From IMG/VR virus record IMGVR_UViG_3300043570_004187, positions 1 through 36,690 of that record: a DNA stretch of 36,690 nucleotides; one strand, written 5' to 3'. Each line of letters opens with the position of its first letter. Within the stretch, counting starts at the first letter, position 1. The position numbers and the translations under genes were made by a program. The notes beneath the pieces were generated by a model that was given only the letters and a program-made list of their open reading frames with translations, had not been told where the DNA came from and did no database searches. Source of the DNA: a virus. Positions 10,230-18,697 of this stretch are shown piece after piece.

Positions 10230-11995
10230 TATTTAAGTGCTGTTTTATTTGCATTCATTTGTTTGATGGCTATTGTCTCTTTTATGACCTCTTTAACAAT
10301 TATATTCACTGAAGAATAAGTTGAATCACTCAATCCATCTTCAAAATAATTACCAAATCGATCATACCATCCACCTCGGATAACTGGCATTTCATTTTTA
10401 CCAATAACTATATCACCAAAATCGTCTAATCCGAGATTAGGATCCGTGTTAGTAGGAACTAAAACTTTTACGTCTTGTACCGTTTTAATTCCTCTTATCG
10501 CATCGAAACTTTCTATTTTTTTGAAATAATATCCATCGATTATAGCTTTTTCGTTAGCTTCAGAAACAAAAGAAAGGTTAACAGAATCCACACCCTTTAT
10601 GTTTTCAAGAATTGCTATTATATCCGATTTAGGGATTTTATCTCTTCTTTTAACTCTTAGAAGATAATCCGTTATTTGTGAAGTAACATCATTAGATACA
10701 GAAACAGGATTTGCTGTATCATAAATTCTAAGAAATACATTCATAACATATTTAGTAAGAATCGGATCTATTATCGATAATTCAGAAGAAATGATTTGTT
10801 GACCTGAAGAATTAACGTATCGATATAATGCTGCTTTCTCTTCCTCATCTAAATAGAAATTAATTAGATTTGTTGTGAAATAATCTGAATTTTTTTGAAG
10901 TCTTTTTTCGATATTTGGAATCAAGAATAGATAAATTACATTATCATCGTCGATATATTCATCATCGTAAGTTGTATAAGCATCAACATATGAATAATTG
11001 AATCTTGAAAAGAAATTTACATAATTTTCAGGATTAGCTAAAACAAAAGATCTACTTGTTTTTGGTGCTATTAGCTTAGTTAATTCAGGCCCTTCGGCAT
11101 CTGCTCCAAGAACTATAGGTTTATTTATAGTAACATTAATATATTCGTTAGGATCAATTTCTTCACCTGTATTTGTATACAAAGGCTCTGCCCATTTCCA
11201 TGTAACATCTTCTGTTTTCCCAAATATATTACCACCAAATCCGTCAGTAGTAACATATTCAACCGTTATATTAGCACCTCTATTAGGAATTGTTCCAAAA
11301 TCTCTATTTCCAAAATAGATATCGATTCCATCAGTTAATCCTGTTTTAACCATACATTGTTTACTCCCTTTAGTCATATCATAAAGTGAATCAACAATTT
11401 CGTAAGGTTCTCCATTTACTGTAATTTTTATATTTTCGTTATCAATCTCTTTATTTGCTAGAATACTGAAAGATTGAAGTTCTAATCCAGTTCCTGTCTT
11501 TGTTTGTTGTTCTAAAGACCCTTGAATAATTTTTAGAGGAATTAAAGCCCTTTCAGATTTTTTGACCTTAATACTATCCATATCATTAGAAATTCTAATG
11601 ATGTAAGGTAGTCCGTTATAATCACAATTTATTACAGTTTTGTCAGGGATAGTAGCATAAGAAAAATTAACTTCAGATATTGAAGGTTTCCATTTTATGT
11701 TTATAGTTCCTTCTGCTGAAATGGATCTAGTTGGATTGTGTCCAGCAAGCCTAGCAAATCCATATATAGATCTTCTTTTTGTTGCAGTGTAGATATTTAA
11801 TTCAACTAAAGAATCTTCTAAATAAAGAAAGATCAACTGAACAAAATTTTGCATTACTACTAAAATTTGTCCATATGGAGAAGCTGCTGAAAATATATCC
11901 CCAGCTTGATTATATGTTTCTACAAGATAGTTTTTTATCTGTAGAAATATCTCTCCAAATTTAAGTTTATTGGGTCTTAGAATGTTATTACTCAT
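10229..11995 (-). CDS. Baseplate wedge protein, gp6 / gpJ-like
   Basis: 588 residues. It has the overall pattern of the baseplate J/gp6 family, which forms the ring joining wedges around the hub. The N-terminal helices (VVMQNFVQLIFLYLEDSLVE) are followed by a segment with the typical LAGHNPTRS and a beta region. The C-terminal domain (VSVSNDVTSQITDYLLRVKR, then DIIAILENIKGVDSVNLSFV) matches the helix plus 'I..I..V.GV..v..v' end of the family. It follows the gp25 gene by 2 bases, the same pairing as T4 gp25/gp6 and P2 W/J. Length is close to T4 gp6 (about 660 residues). Confidence 0.85.
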   Translation of the reverse strand: MSNNILRPNKLKFGEIFLQIKNYLVETYNQAGDIFSAASPYGQILVVMQNFVQLIFLYLEDSLVELNIYTATKRRSIYGFARLAGHNPTRSISAEGTINIKWKPSISEVNFSYATIPDKTVINCDYNGLPYIIRISNDMDSIKVKKSERALIPLKIIQGSLEQQTKTGTGLELQSFSILANKEIDNENIKITVNGEPYEIVDSLYDMTKGSKQCMVKTGLTDGIDIYFGNRDFGTIPNRGANITVEYVTTDGFGGNIFGKTEDVTWKWAEPLYTNTGEEIDPNEYINVTINKPIVLGADAEGPELTKLIAPKTSRSFVLANPENYVNFFSRFNYSYVDAYTTYDDEYIDDDNVIYLFLIPNIEKRLQKNSDYFTTNLINFYLDEEEKAALYRYVNSSGQQIISSELSIIDPILTKYVMNVFLRIYDTANPVSVSNDVTSQITDYLLRVKRRDKIPKSDIIAILENIKGVDSVNLSFVSEANEKAIIDGYYFKKIESFDAIRGIKTVQDVKVLVPTNTDPNLGLDDFGDIVIGKNEMPVIRGGWYDRFGNYFEDGLSDSTYSSVNIIVKEVIKETIAIKQMNANKTALK

Positions 11996-11997
11996 CT

Positions 11998-12396
11998 TTA
12001 TACATTAAGTGATATTTGTGAATCCGGATTAGGTGTTGCAGCGATACCCAAAACTTTTCTACCGTCAATTTCGATGTCAACTAATATCGAATCGGAGACA
12101 TCCCCTTTAACGAAATTAACATCGACACTAAAAGGAATAGACATTTGGCTATTACCACAAAATCTTCTGATCTGTGATGTTATGTCGTTTTTTATTGTTC
12201 CTACTGTTATATATGGATTCCAAAGATATCCTTCAAGATTACACCCTAATTCAGGTTCTCCTAGTACTTCTCCAGGGACTGTAGTCAACATCATTTCTAT
12301 CATTTGAACAAAATTACTAATATCATCTTCCACTTCTAGAAAATTAGCATTGTAATTTGGGTCTTGTGGCAGTCGTAAATAGATATCCAGAGCCAT
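11998..12396 (-). CDS. gp25 / gpW-like baseplate wedge protein
   Basis: 132 residues, the usual size for the GPW_gp25 family, whose members start sheath assembly at the wedge and are shared by contractile phages and type VI secretion. The family core is visible: an N-terminal region with DISNFVQMIEMMLTTVPGE, then EPELGCNLEGYLWNP, the conserved motif ending in a turn before the helix TIKNDITSQIRRF, and a C-terminal beta hairpin (ILVDIEIDGRKVLGI). The family's usual 'R...P..G' loop appears here as ELGCNLEG, so the arginine is absent. It starts at ATG after a 68-base gap, the longest in the window, so it might begin a translational sub-unit of the operon. Confidence 0.88.
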   Translation of the reverse strand: MALDIYLRLPQDPNYNANFLEVEDDISNFVQMIEMMLTTVPGEVLGEPELGCNLEGYLWNPYITVGTIKNDITSQIRRFCGNSQMSIPFSVDVNFVKGDVSDSILVDIEIDGRKVLGIAATPNPDSQISLNV

Positions 12397-12433
12397 ATAT
12401 AGTATATTATTATTTTATTATTTTAGTTCATTA

Positions 12434-12472
12434 GAGGTCATCTTATAGATCCTCTTGATCAAATCTATGATC
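12434..12472 (-). other. Two small RNA stem-loops before the gp25-like gene
   Basis: On the minus strand, GATCA and TGATC pair around a 6-base loop that contains the upstream gene's stop codon (12457-12472). Just after it, GAGG/CCTC plus ATCT/AGAT can pair around an ATA loop with a 2-base bulge (12434-12454). No U-run follows, so this is not a standard terminator. It may be a processing or spacer element; stability is modest and chance formation is possible. Confidence 0.3.
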
Positions 12473-13250
12473 CTCCTGATGTAAAGAAGAAATCCATTCC
12501 TTCATCAGCCTTAATTTCTTCTTCAATTTTAGTTAATTCTTCCTGTCCTTCAGAACGAATCAAATCATAATTAATTTGTATATTTCCTGGTAGATTGAAG
12601 TTAAAAGTTCCTAAGATTCTCGAAAGTTGCATTTTACATTTAGCAACTACATATCGATAGAATATCTCATCAGCAAAAAGGAATTCAAAAGGAAGTTTTA
12701 TATATGCTTGACAAACACAATCTCTATCCGGAGTTTCTCCTGCAAAGAATAGCTTATGTGAATTACGGTTATAATTGTAACTTACTGTGTGATTAATTAT
12801 ATGATTAGCTAAATCCAACCAAGATAAGTTAAGTACATAATACATCATGTTTTCTGTTCCTTGTCCAATAGAAACGGAATCAGATAAGAATAAACGTTCG
12901 ATACCAAAGTCACCTGTACCATCAAATGAATATGTTCTACCAAAATCCTCTCTCATTTTCTTAACAGAGAAAATAGAGAATACACAATCAGGAACAGTTA
13001 CAGTTCGACTCTTCTTGAATTCAGCAGATTGAAACATAGTTTTTGGAATAACAACAAATCTTTCTTCTACTGCATCTTCATATTTTTTATAGAACCAATC
13101 AGCAGAAAATTTAATAATCCTTTCAATTTCTTTTACTGGAACTGTGAAGGGTAATGCACAAGCAACAGATATCTCTTGTTGTACTAAAGCAATAAATTCT
13201 TCGTTAGTATAAGATTGACCATTATCACATTTATCATATTCAAAACTCAT
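12465..13250 (-). CDS. Conserved-looking virion protein, unknown (connector- or baseplate-like)
   Basis: 261 residues, with the start ATG overlapping the stop of the preceding gene (ATGA). N-terminal helices (EEFIALVQQEISVACALPFT, EIERIIKFSADWFYKKYEDA) are followed by beta strands and a final helical region (VVAKCKMQLSRILGTFNFNL, then EELTKIEEEIKADEG). The style, with a strand-rich middle (NRNSHKLFFAGETPD) flanked by helices, recalls small head-tail connector or neck proteins, but the neighbours here are baseplate genes. I do not recognise a named family. It has no signal peptide or membrane helix, so it is probably an intracellularly assembled virion part. Confidence 0.82.
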   Translation of the reverse strand: MSFEYDKCDNGQSYTNEEFIALVQQEISVACALPFTVPVKEIERIIKFSADWFYKKYEDAVEERFVVIPKTMFQSAEFKKSRTVTVPDCVFSIFSVKKMREDFGRTYSFDGTGDFGIERLFLSDSVSIGQGTENMMYYVLNLSWLDLANHIINHTVSYNYNRNSHKLFFAGETPDRDCVCQAYIKLPFEFLFADEIFYRYVVAKCKMQLSRILGTFNFNLPGNIQINYDLIRSEGQEELTKIEEEIKADEGMDFFFTSGGS

Positions 13251-14614
13251 GGTTTAATATATTTTTTTGTAGGGATTATTACAGTATCACCAGCAACAAA
13301 ATACCCAGGTTTTAATCTTTCATATTCAATAACTTTTGTATCTTTGCTTATTTCAGCATAGATTCCTAATTTACCTTTATAAAAAACTCCACCATTCATT
13401 TTAGCGTTTAAGACCGAATTCATACCATCAACATCTGTATTATTTAACACAATTGTTCTGTTTGCCATTGAATTAAGTAGAAGACATCGATTGATTATAG
13501 AATCTAAATAAATGTTACATTCTATTAATCGGCAATCATTTATCTCACAATCATAAAAAACACAATTTTGAAAGTTTCCGTATTGTATCTTACAATTTAC
13601 AAATTCAATATCCTTGATTGTCCCTGTTGATTTAATTTCACCATCTCTAATTTGTAATGCAGAAAGTGATGTGTCATAATTCATCTCTAACTCATTATCT
13701 TTGAATTTTGCAGATATTAAGAAATCAAAGATTCTATCTCTAAGAACAGAATAGTAATACTCAAGAGTTTTAGGATGTTCTACTAAATCTACAGTAAAAT
13801 TAATCTTAGGGAATTTTTGTTTGAATACTGCATAATCTAAATATGATTCTCTTATTTTAGTTTGCTTTAAAACAAGTTTTTCAAAATTTAAGATATTTTC
13901 TTTTGTGTATTGAGGACGGAAAGTAGCATTCCAAGAAACAACACAGAATTCACTAATAATATCAAGAATTTCTGTAGGTTTCTTTTCATATTCTTTACCG
14001 CCTATATATTGAAGTCTTAAGAATCCTTCAGTTAGTAATTCAAAATTAACTCCACATTCTTTAGTGTTAGGAACTGAATAGAATTTCGGATCTACTACAG
14101 ATTCTTCCTTCGGAACAAACCTTTGATTTATATCGAAATTCTTAATACTTTTTGTATTGAATCCATATTTCCTAGATGGAAAAGATTTATAAACAGCATC
14201 TTCGTTAAATTCTAGAATGAATTTAAGCTTATCAATTTTTTCAATTGAAATGCCTTTGAAGAATAAAGTTCCTTTAAAAGGACCTGCTTCTTTATCGATA
14301 AATTTAATATCAACAAAAAAGTTATTATTTTTTTCGGTGAATCCGTTTCTTTCAATCCAAGCAAAAAGATTAAGACAAAGAAGTCTAGAATCTCTATATG
14401 TTAGGTATGTAGTTTCTAAACGATAAACACCATCATCACCACGACTTATGTTAGCATTATAAGCTCCTGGTGCATCTGTCGAAACTTTACGTTTCAACGA
14501 TTTAGATAACCCCTTCAATACATTAGAAGGGGTCATATCAGAGTTAAATTCCGATATGACCCTCACTAAAGTGTTTTCTAATAATGGGGAATATGATAGA
14601 CTGTCGAATTTCAA
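13247..14614 (-). CDS. Amidoligase-like N-terminal region fused to Cys-ladder pentapeptide beta-helix
   Basis: 455 residues if the TTG at 14614 is used. A GAAGG lies 5 bases upstream, the clearest ribosome-binding site in the window; the next ATG is residue 27. Residues ~50-250 (DDGVYRLETTYLTYRDSRLL, then ...LQYIGGKEYEKK) resemble proteins called putative amidoligase in T4-like phages, but the place where a His-rich strand is expected reads NNFFVDIKF, so activity is doubtful. Residues ~335-380 form a pentapeptide-type beta-helix with cysteines at 341, 351, 356, 361 and 366 (e.g. NCVFYDCEINDCRLIECN), an exact five-residue ladder. It lies between the S1 gene and the gp25 gene group, so a virion role is likely. 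The amidoligase link is from memory of related phage proteins and is weak. Confidence 0.8.
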   Translation of the reverse strand: MKFDSLSYSPLLENTLVRVISEFNSDMTPSNVLKGLSKSLKRKVSTDAPGAYNANISRGDDGVYRLETTYLTYRDSRLLCLNLFAWIERNGFTEKNNNFFVDIKFIDKEAGPFKGTLFFKGISIEKIDKLKFILEFNEDAVYKSFPSRKYGFNTKSIKNFDINQRFVPKEESVVDPKFYSVPNTKECGVNFELLTEGFLRLQYIGGKEYEKKPTEILDIISEFCVVSWNATFRPQYTKENILNFEKLVLKQTKIRESYLDYAVFKQKFPKINFTVDLVEHPKTLEYYYSVLRDRIFDFLISAKFKDNELEMNYDTSLSALQIRDGEIKSTGTIKDIEFVNCKIQYGNFQNCVFYDCEINDCRLIECNIYLDSIINRCLLLNSMANRTIVLNNTDVDGMNSVLNAKMNGGVFYKGKLGIYAEISKDTKVIEYERLKPGYFVAGDTVIIPTKKYIKP

Positions 14615-14648
14615 AGTAACCTTCTTTTTTTCTATATATTCAAGTTAG

Positions 14649-15824
14649 TTACATAGTAAAGTCGACTTTCTTGGATTCTTTGTCTATTTTTACTATTTTT
14701 ACTTCAATTTCCTGTCCTACTTCAAATTCATCATTTTCATCTAAATGAGATTTGTGTAGAAGACCTACAATTTTAGGTTCGATTTCTACGAAGATTCCGT
14801 ATCGAACAACTCTTTTAACTTTCCCTGTTACAACTGAAGGAATTTTGAAACGATTTTCAATATCATCCCAAGCATTGATTTGTGGTGCAGGTAAAGATTG
14901 ACTTAAAACAATTTTATCATTGTCGATGATTTCTGAAACGTAGAAGTTAATTGAATCACCAGCTTTAATTCTACGATTCTCAAAGTCGTCCATTGAATTA
15001 CTAGAAATATCTTTCTTAGCAATCAGACCGGTTAAACATTCATTGAATTCCACAAAGACTCCATGTTTACTAACACCTGTTACAAAACCAGAGTATTCAA
15101 CTCCAAATTGTAAAGATTTAATACTTTGAGGGATAAGAGTTTTGAGGTAATCTCTATGAGAAACAACAATATAATCTTTCTCTTTCGAGTAATTGATTGG
15201 AACTACATAGATGTTTTTACCAATTAATGAATCAAAGTTAACTAGCTTATTCATACCACCAAGTGAACCTGGCATAAAACAACGGATTCCATCGACTTCG
15301 ACGAAGTAACCTCCGTGAATAAGTTCTTTAACTGTAGCAGCATAAGCAACTGGTTCTCCGATTGATGCCATAATTTCATCTTTCTTCTTAGATAAGATAT
15401 TCTTAGAATAAGAAGCTTGAATAGATAATGAATGTCTCGTTGGAACCTTCGAAACTCTTTCGATAAGAACTTCGATCGGGAATCCTTCTTGAATATATTT
15501 CAAGTAAGATGGATCCTCTTTAGAAAGATCTAACATAGCATCTTCTCTCCAATTAACATCGATAATAGCAAATTCGGCACCTACCGATAAAACTTTACCA
15601 TTAACAACTGAACCTTCTAACGGTTCTTTTAGATCTAACGTTTTACCATAATATTGCTCATAAAGATCTTGTGCATATGGTAAATGACAGTAAACTTTAG
15701 AGTTATCTCCAGGATGTTTTTTGATTGACTTGTTTTGTCTTAGTTTCGGTGAATCAGCCTCATAAGCAATCCAATCAAATCCAGGGATACCTTCAGTTTG
15801 AAATTCTTTTTTTAATCTTGACAT
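14649..15824 (-). CDS. Ribosomal protein S1-like protein with four S1 RNA-binding domains
   Basis: 391 residues. After a ~65-residue N-terminal extension come four OB-fold S1 repeats: about 70-136 (VNGKVLSVGAEFAIIDVN), 156-226 (ATVKELIHGGYFVEVDGIRC), 240-309 (YSGFVTGVSKHGVFVEFNEC) and 329-391 (VTGKVKRVVRYGIFVEIEPK). Repeats 3 and 4 have the classic G.V..V...G.FVE....GL...S motif. S1 proteins bind single-stranded A/U-rich mRNA and help 30S subunits capture leaders lacking strong Shine-Dalgarno sequences; bacterial S1 is usually longer, with four to six repeats. Here the gene is embedded between spike and baseplate genes. It may favour translation of the phage's A/T-rich leaders, or be packaged. 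Both are inferences; the domain call is strong. Confidence 0.9.
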   Translation of the reverse strand: MSRLKKEFQTEGIPGFDWIAYEADSPKLRQNKSIKKHPGDNSKVYCHLPYAQDLYEQYYGKTLDLKEPLEGSVVNGKVLSVGAEFAIIDVNWREDAMLDLSKEDPSYLKYIQEGFPIEVLIERVSKVPTRHSLSIQASYSKNILSKKKDEIMASIGEPVAYAATVKELIHGGYFVEVDGIRCFMPGSLGGMNKLVNFDSLIGKNIYVVPINYSKEKDYIVVSHRDYLKTLIPQSIKSLQFGVEYSGFVTGVSKHGVFVEFNECLTGLIAKKDISSNSMDDFENRRIKAGDSINFYVSEIIDNDKIVLSQSLPAPQINAWDDIENRFKIPSVVTGKVKRVVRYGIFVEIEPKIVGLLHKSHLDENDEFEVGQEIEVKIVKIDKESKKVDFTM

Positions 15825-15854
15825 TTGTTTTTATTTTAAGGGGTTATTAAATTA

Positions 15855-16352
15855 CTAGGAAAGTCCTCCATTGAGGACAGGGTTAAGTGGGTCTCCTGTT
15901 AAAGGGAGAGGTAATACATTTGGAATGGCAGCAGGTCCTGCACCTTGAGCAACAAGTCCAGGTGGAATTGTAACTTTTACAATAGCTGTTTTTAGATATT
16001 TGTCAACTTCGTCAGCAATAGCTTTTGCAAGAATAGGAGCAATTTCTGAAGACATCCATTCACATATAGAATCCGAAATCGCATTTGACCATTCATTTGC
16101 AGTTATTTTTTTAACTAAGGTTTTAGCAACGGTTTGTGAAGCAACATTATCTGAACTTCCGGCATTAACTGCTGATGCAGCATTTGAAATGTTACCTAAA
16201 GCTTTAGATATGTTTATAGCTGAAGTTTTAGCACCTATTGCTGTACCTCCGTCTAGTTGTTTACGTAGAGAAGTCTTTACGGAATCTTTTTTCAACTCAG
16301 TTTTTAGAGTATTTTCTAATGCTGATTGTAAAGTGGATTTAATTAGTGCCAT
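15855..16352 (-). CDS. Small Ala-rich virion protein next to the spike, unknown
   Basis: 165 residues, starting 2 bases after the spike gene's stop. The N-terminal two-thirds is Ala/Lys/Ser-rich and mostly helical (ALIKSTLQSALENTLKTEL, then EIAPILAKAIADEVDKYLK). The C-terminus is a strand (AIVKVTIPPGLVAQGAGPA) followed by a Pro/Gly/Leu-rich tail ending NGGLS. No family recognised, no signal peptide and no membrane helix. Tight coupling with the spike suggests a spike- or hub-associated component, or something delivered with the spike. That is context only. Confidence 0.82.
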   Translation of the reverse strand: MALIKSTLQSALENTLKTELKKDSVKTSLRKQLDGGTAIGAKTSAINISKALGNISNAASAVNAGSSDNVASQTVAKTLVKKITANEWSNAISDSICEWMSSEIAPILAKAIADEVDKYLKTAIVKVTIPPGLVAQGAGPAAIPNVLPLPLTGDPLNPVLNGGLS

Positions 16353-16354
16353 AT

Positions 16355-17122
16355 TTATTTAGTTACGACTTTTTGTTGACTTAAATGAGTAGGTGTCATA
16401 GGAGTGATTGGTGGACCTGTTGGAGCACCTAAATTTCCAAGATGAGTATGGGAATTGAATAAGGTCATGAATTTATTTCCAAGGATAACTTTCTCAGTTG
16501 CTCCTTTGCCTAATTCAATAGTATTCGCATGATCGATGATAACATCTTTAGCTTTCACGTTTACAGCTTTATCAGTGGTTATATTAATATCATTCTTTTG
16601 TGTGATGTTAATGGTTCCGTCGTCCAAAATCTCTACTTTACTATCACCTGAAGCAGTTTGAATAAGAACAGATTTATCATTTTTTATATTGATTTGTGTC
16701 TGTTGATAATCGAGCATTAGCCCTTTAGCTTCAGTAAAGAAGATTTTTACGGCACCGGCAGTCACGGTATCATAAACTATTATATGCGCATTCTCATACG
16801 AGTTTTCAATTTCAGCCTTAACTTCCGTAGATATTTTTTGATTGAAGAAGTATTCAGGATGATATATGTTTCCATTATCAAAACGAATAGAAACAATAGA
16901 TCCTACTTTAGGAACAGAAAAGAATCCACCACCAGAATCAGATCCTCCTGTGTTATTATTTCCCGGATAAGCCCAAGGAATATCTTCATCTGGAATTTCA
17001 TCGAACTTCCCAAAGACTTTTACTTTAGCTCTACCTAGAAATAAAGGATCCGCAACATCTACAACTTCTCCTAACCAGGCAGTTGAATCTAAATCATCTT
17101 TCCAAAAATTCTTTAAAGGCAT
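16355..17122 (-). CDS. Tail spike, gp5-OB / gpV-type central puncturing protein without lysozyme
   Basis: 255 residues. The N-terminal OB-fold (AWLGEVVDVADPLFLGRAKV, then WAYPG, VPKVGSIVSIRFDNG and HPEYFF) is the gp5/VgrG/gpV oligonucleotide-binding-like domain. It is followed by short-period beta repeats (VEILDDGTINITQKNDINIT, KAVNVKAKDVIIDHANTIEL) that would form the trimeric beta-helix needle. Near the C-terminus is FNSHTHLGNLGAPTGPP, a His-x-His tip like the iron-binding tip of P2 gpV-type spikes. Unlike T4 gp5 there is no lysozyme domain; the length matches the lysozyme-free gpV/Mu gp45 type. It acts at the tip of the contracted tube to pierce the outer membrane, in line with a Gram-negative host. 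Confidence 0.88.
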   Translation of the reverse strand: MPLKNFWKDDLDSTAWLGEVVDVADPLFLGRAKVKVFGKFDEIPDEDIPWAYPGNNNTGGSDSGGGFFSVPKVGSIVSIRFDNGNIYHPEYFFNQKISTEVKAEIENSYENAHIIVYDTVTAGAVKIFFTEAKGLMLDYQQTQINIKNDKSVLIQTASGDSKVEILDDGTINITQKNDINITTDKAVNVKAKDVIIDHANTIELGKGATEKVILGNKFMTLFNSHTHLGNLGAPTGPPITPMTPTHLSQQKVVTK

Positions 17123-17144
17123 ACTCTATTTATATGTAATTTAC

Positions 17145-18683
17145 TTATCCGTTACTCAATGAAGCGGAACCATCTCCATAATTTCCATTAGGTGGAACAT
17201 CTACTGAATTAGGTGCATCGTTAGTTCCTATTGGTTGAGGAGATAAATGTCCATCATTAGATAACGAAGGAATAAAATCATCAAAGTATTTTGCTGCTCC
17301 AAAGGTTCCTGAATTATTAGAAAGTGAAGGATTTTCTGGCGAAGACCCTTGATTTGTTGCTTTTGATGATCCGTTTTTGTTTAATAGGGAAGAATTTCTA
17401 CCTACAGCATCTCCAGAAGAAGATTCAAAAGTTGTAAGTGGATTATCTGCAAACGGATTTACTTGATCTTTAGTGTTATTTTGCTTAGAAGCATTTTTAC
17501 CAACTTCGTTTACTAAAGATATAGCTCCACTCACACCTCCATTTACTAAAGCAGAAACTGCTCCTGCAGGATTGAATCCATAAACATTCCCTAAGAATAA
17601 ATTGTTTAATGTACTAGAAAGAACTTGTTGGAGTTGTGAAATTCCTTGAGCTATTGCACCATTTACATAAGGACCTAAAGCATCTGGAACATTTTGAAGT
17701 AAATTAGGTTTATCTAAAGCTAATCCATCTAAAGTACTAACAATAAAGTCAGTAACTTTTTTATCATGATGGAATCTATATATGTTATCCTCAGCAACAT
17801 TTCTATAACTGAATGCTATTTTTTGTGCTTTAAGACCAAATTCTTTATTTGATACACTTGCAACGGTTCCATTTGATTCATCTGGCAAAAATTCACAATA
17901 TTCGAAATTGAAAAGAACTCTAGATATGTTATCATTAATAACATCTGATTTTTTATCCATTAAACCACCTAAAGCTCCTGCGAAACCATCTTCTTTAGCT
18001 CCTGATATGATATTACCAATAACACTATTATCAACAGGATCTGCACCGAAATACTTATCCATTTCATTCTTTCCTTGTTTAAGAATAGAAGGAACTAGAG
18101 CTTGTGCTGCTTCACCATATTGAGACATAGAGAAAGGAAATCCCCATTTGTTAAATGATCTACCTTCATAAACATAAACAGATGCTTTGAATCTTCTAAG
18201 ATTAAGAGGAACTATCTCTCGTCTATTTGGCCAATCGAAACAAGCCTTTCGATATAAGTCCATAAGAGCAGTCATTCTCATATCAACAGATTCATCCAAA
18301 CAATTTATAGTTATTTTCCTATCTGTTCCGAGAATTGGTTTGAAATCTGCTTCTTGATAAAGGTGTTTCCATGCTTCGTCTAAACCCTCGATTGATTGAA
18401 AGAACCATGGTGTTTGTTGATTTATCTTCTTAAATAATTCAACAAACTTTTTAAGATATTCGGCTTTTTGATCATAACCTCTATTTATTAAGTAATGATA
18501 AGCGGTATTAGGTAAATCTTGTGCAGAAAGTAATCCACATCCTGGCTGATCAAATATGAAGAAAAATTTGAATCCTAAATAAGTAGGATCCTGGTATCTT
18601 AAAAAAGGATCCGTTTCATAATACATATTCGTTTTTTTGAATGTATTCATTGCCGGATCGGCATATCTTGTAAAAGCTGGCAT
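17145..18683 (-). CDS. Tail tube/baseplate-junction-like virion protein
   Basis: 512 residues lying between hub and spike genes. The N-terminal part (YQDPTYLGFKFFFIFDQPGC) starts with a beta segment, and a central segment (NLRRFKASVYVYEGRSFNKW) and later strand (ISRVLFNFEYCEFLPDE, then LKAQKIAFSYRNVAEDN) look like tube-type beta proteins such as gp48/gp54/gp19 relatives. The last ~130 residues are low-complexity Ser/Asn/Gly/Pro, ending DGSASLSNG. This tail is probably flexible. No motif gives a certain family, so tube-initiator or hub-accessory role is inferred from neighbours and strand patterns. Confidence 0.8.
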   Translation of the reverse strand: MPAFTRYADPAMNTFKKTNMYYETDPFLRYQDPTYLGFKFFFIFDQPGCGLLSAQDLPNTAYHYLINRGYDQKAEYLKKFVELFKKINQQTPWFFQSIEGLDEAWKHLYQEADFKPILGTDRKITINCLDESVDMRMTALMDLYRKACFDWPNRREIVPLNLRRFKASVYVYEGRSFNKWGFPFSMSQYGEAAQALVPSILKQGKNEMDKYFGADPVDNSVIGNIISGAKEDGFAGALGGLMDKKSDVINDNISRVLFNFEYCEFLPDESNGTVASVSNKEFGLKAQKIAFSYRNVAEDNIYRFHHDKKVTDFIVSTLDGLALDKPNLLQNVPDALGPYVNGAIAQGISQLQQVLSSTLNNLFLGNVYGFNPAGAVSALVNGGVSGAISLVNEVGKNASKQNNTKDQVNPFADNPLTTFESSSGDAVGRNSSLLNKNGSSKATNQGSSPENPSLSNNSGTFGAAKYFDDFIPSLSNDGHLSPQPIGTNDAPNSVDVPPNGNYGDGSASLSNG

Positions 18684-18697
18684 ATCTAATCTTTATT

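Noticed and set aside
16000-16362. 120-codon plus-strand open frame, and other plus-strand frames of 60-85 codons
   Set aside because: All lie opposite well-supported minus-strand genes and show no recognisable protein pattern.
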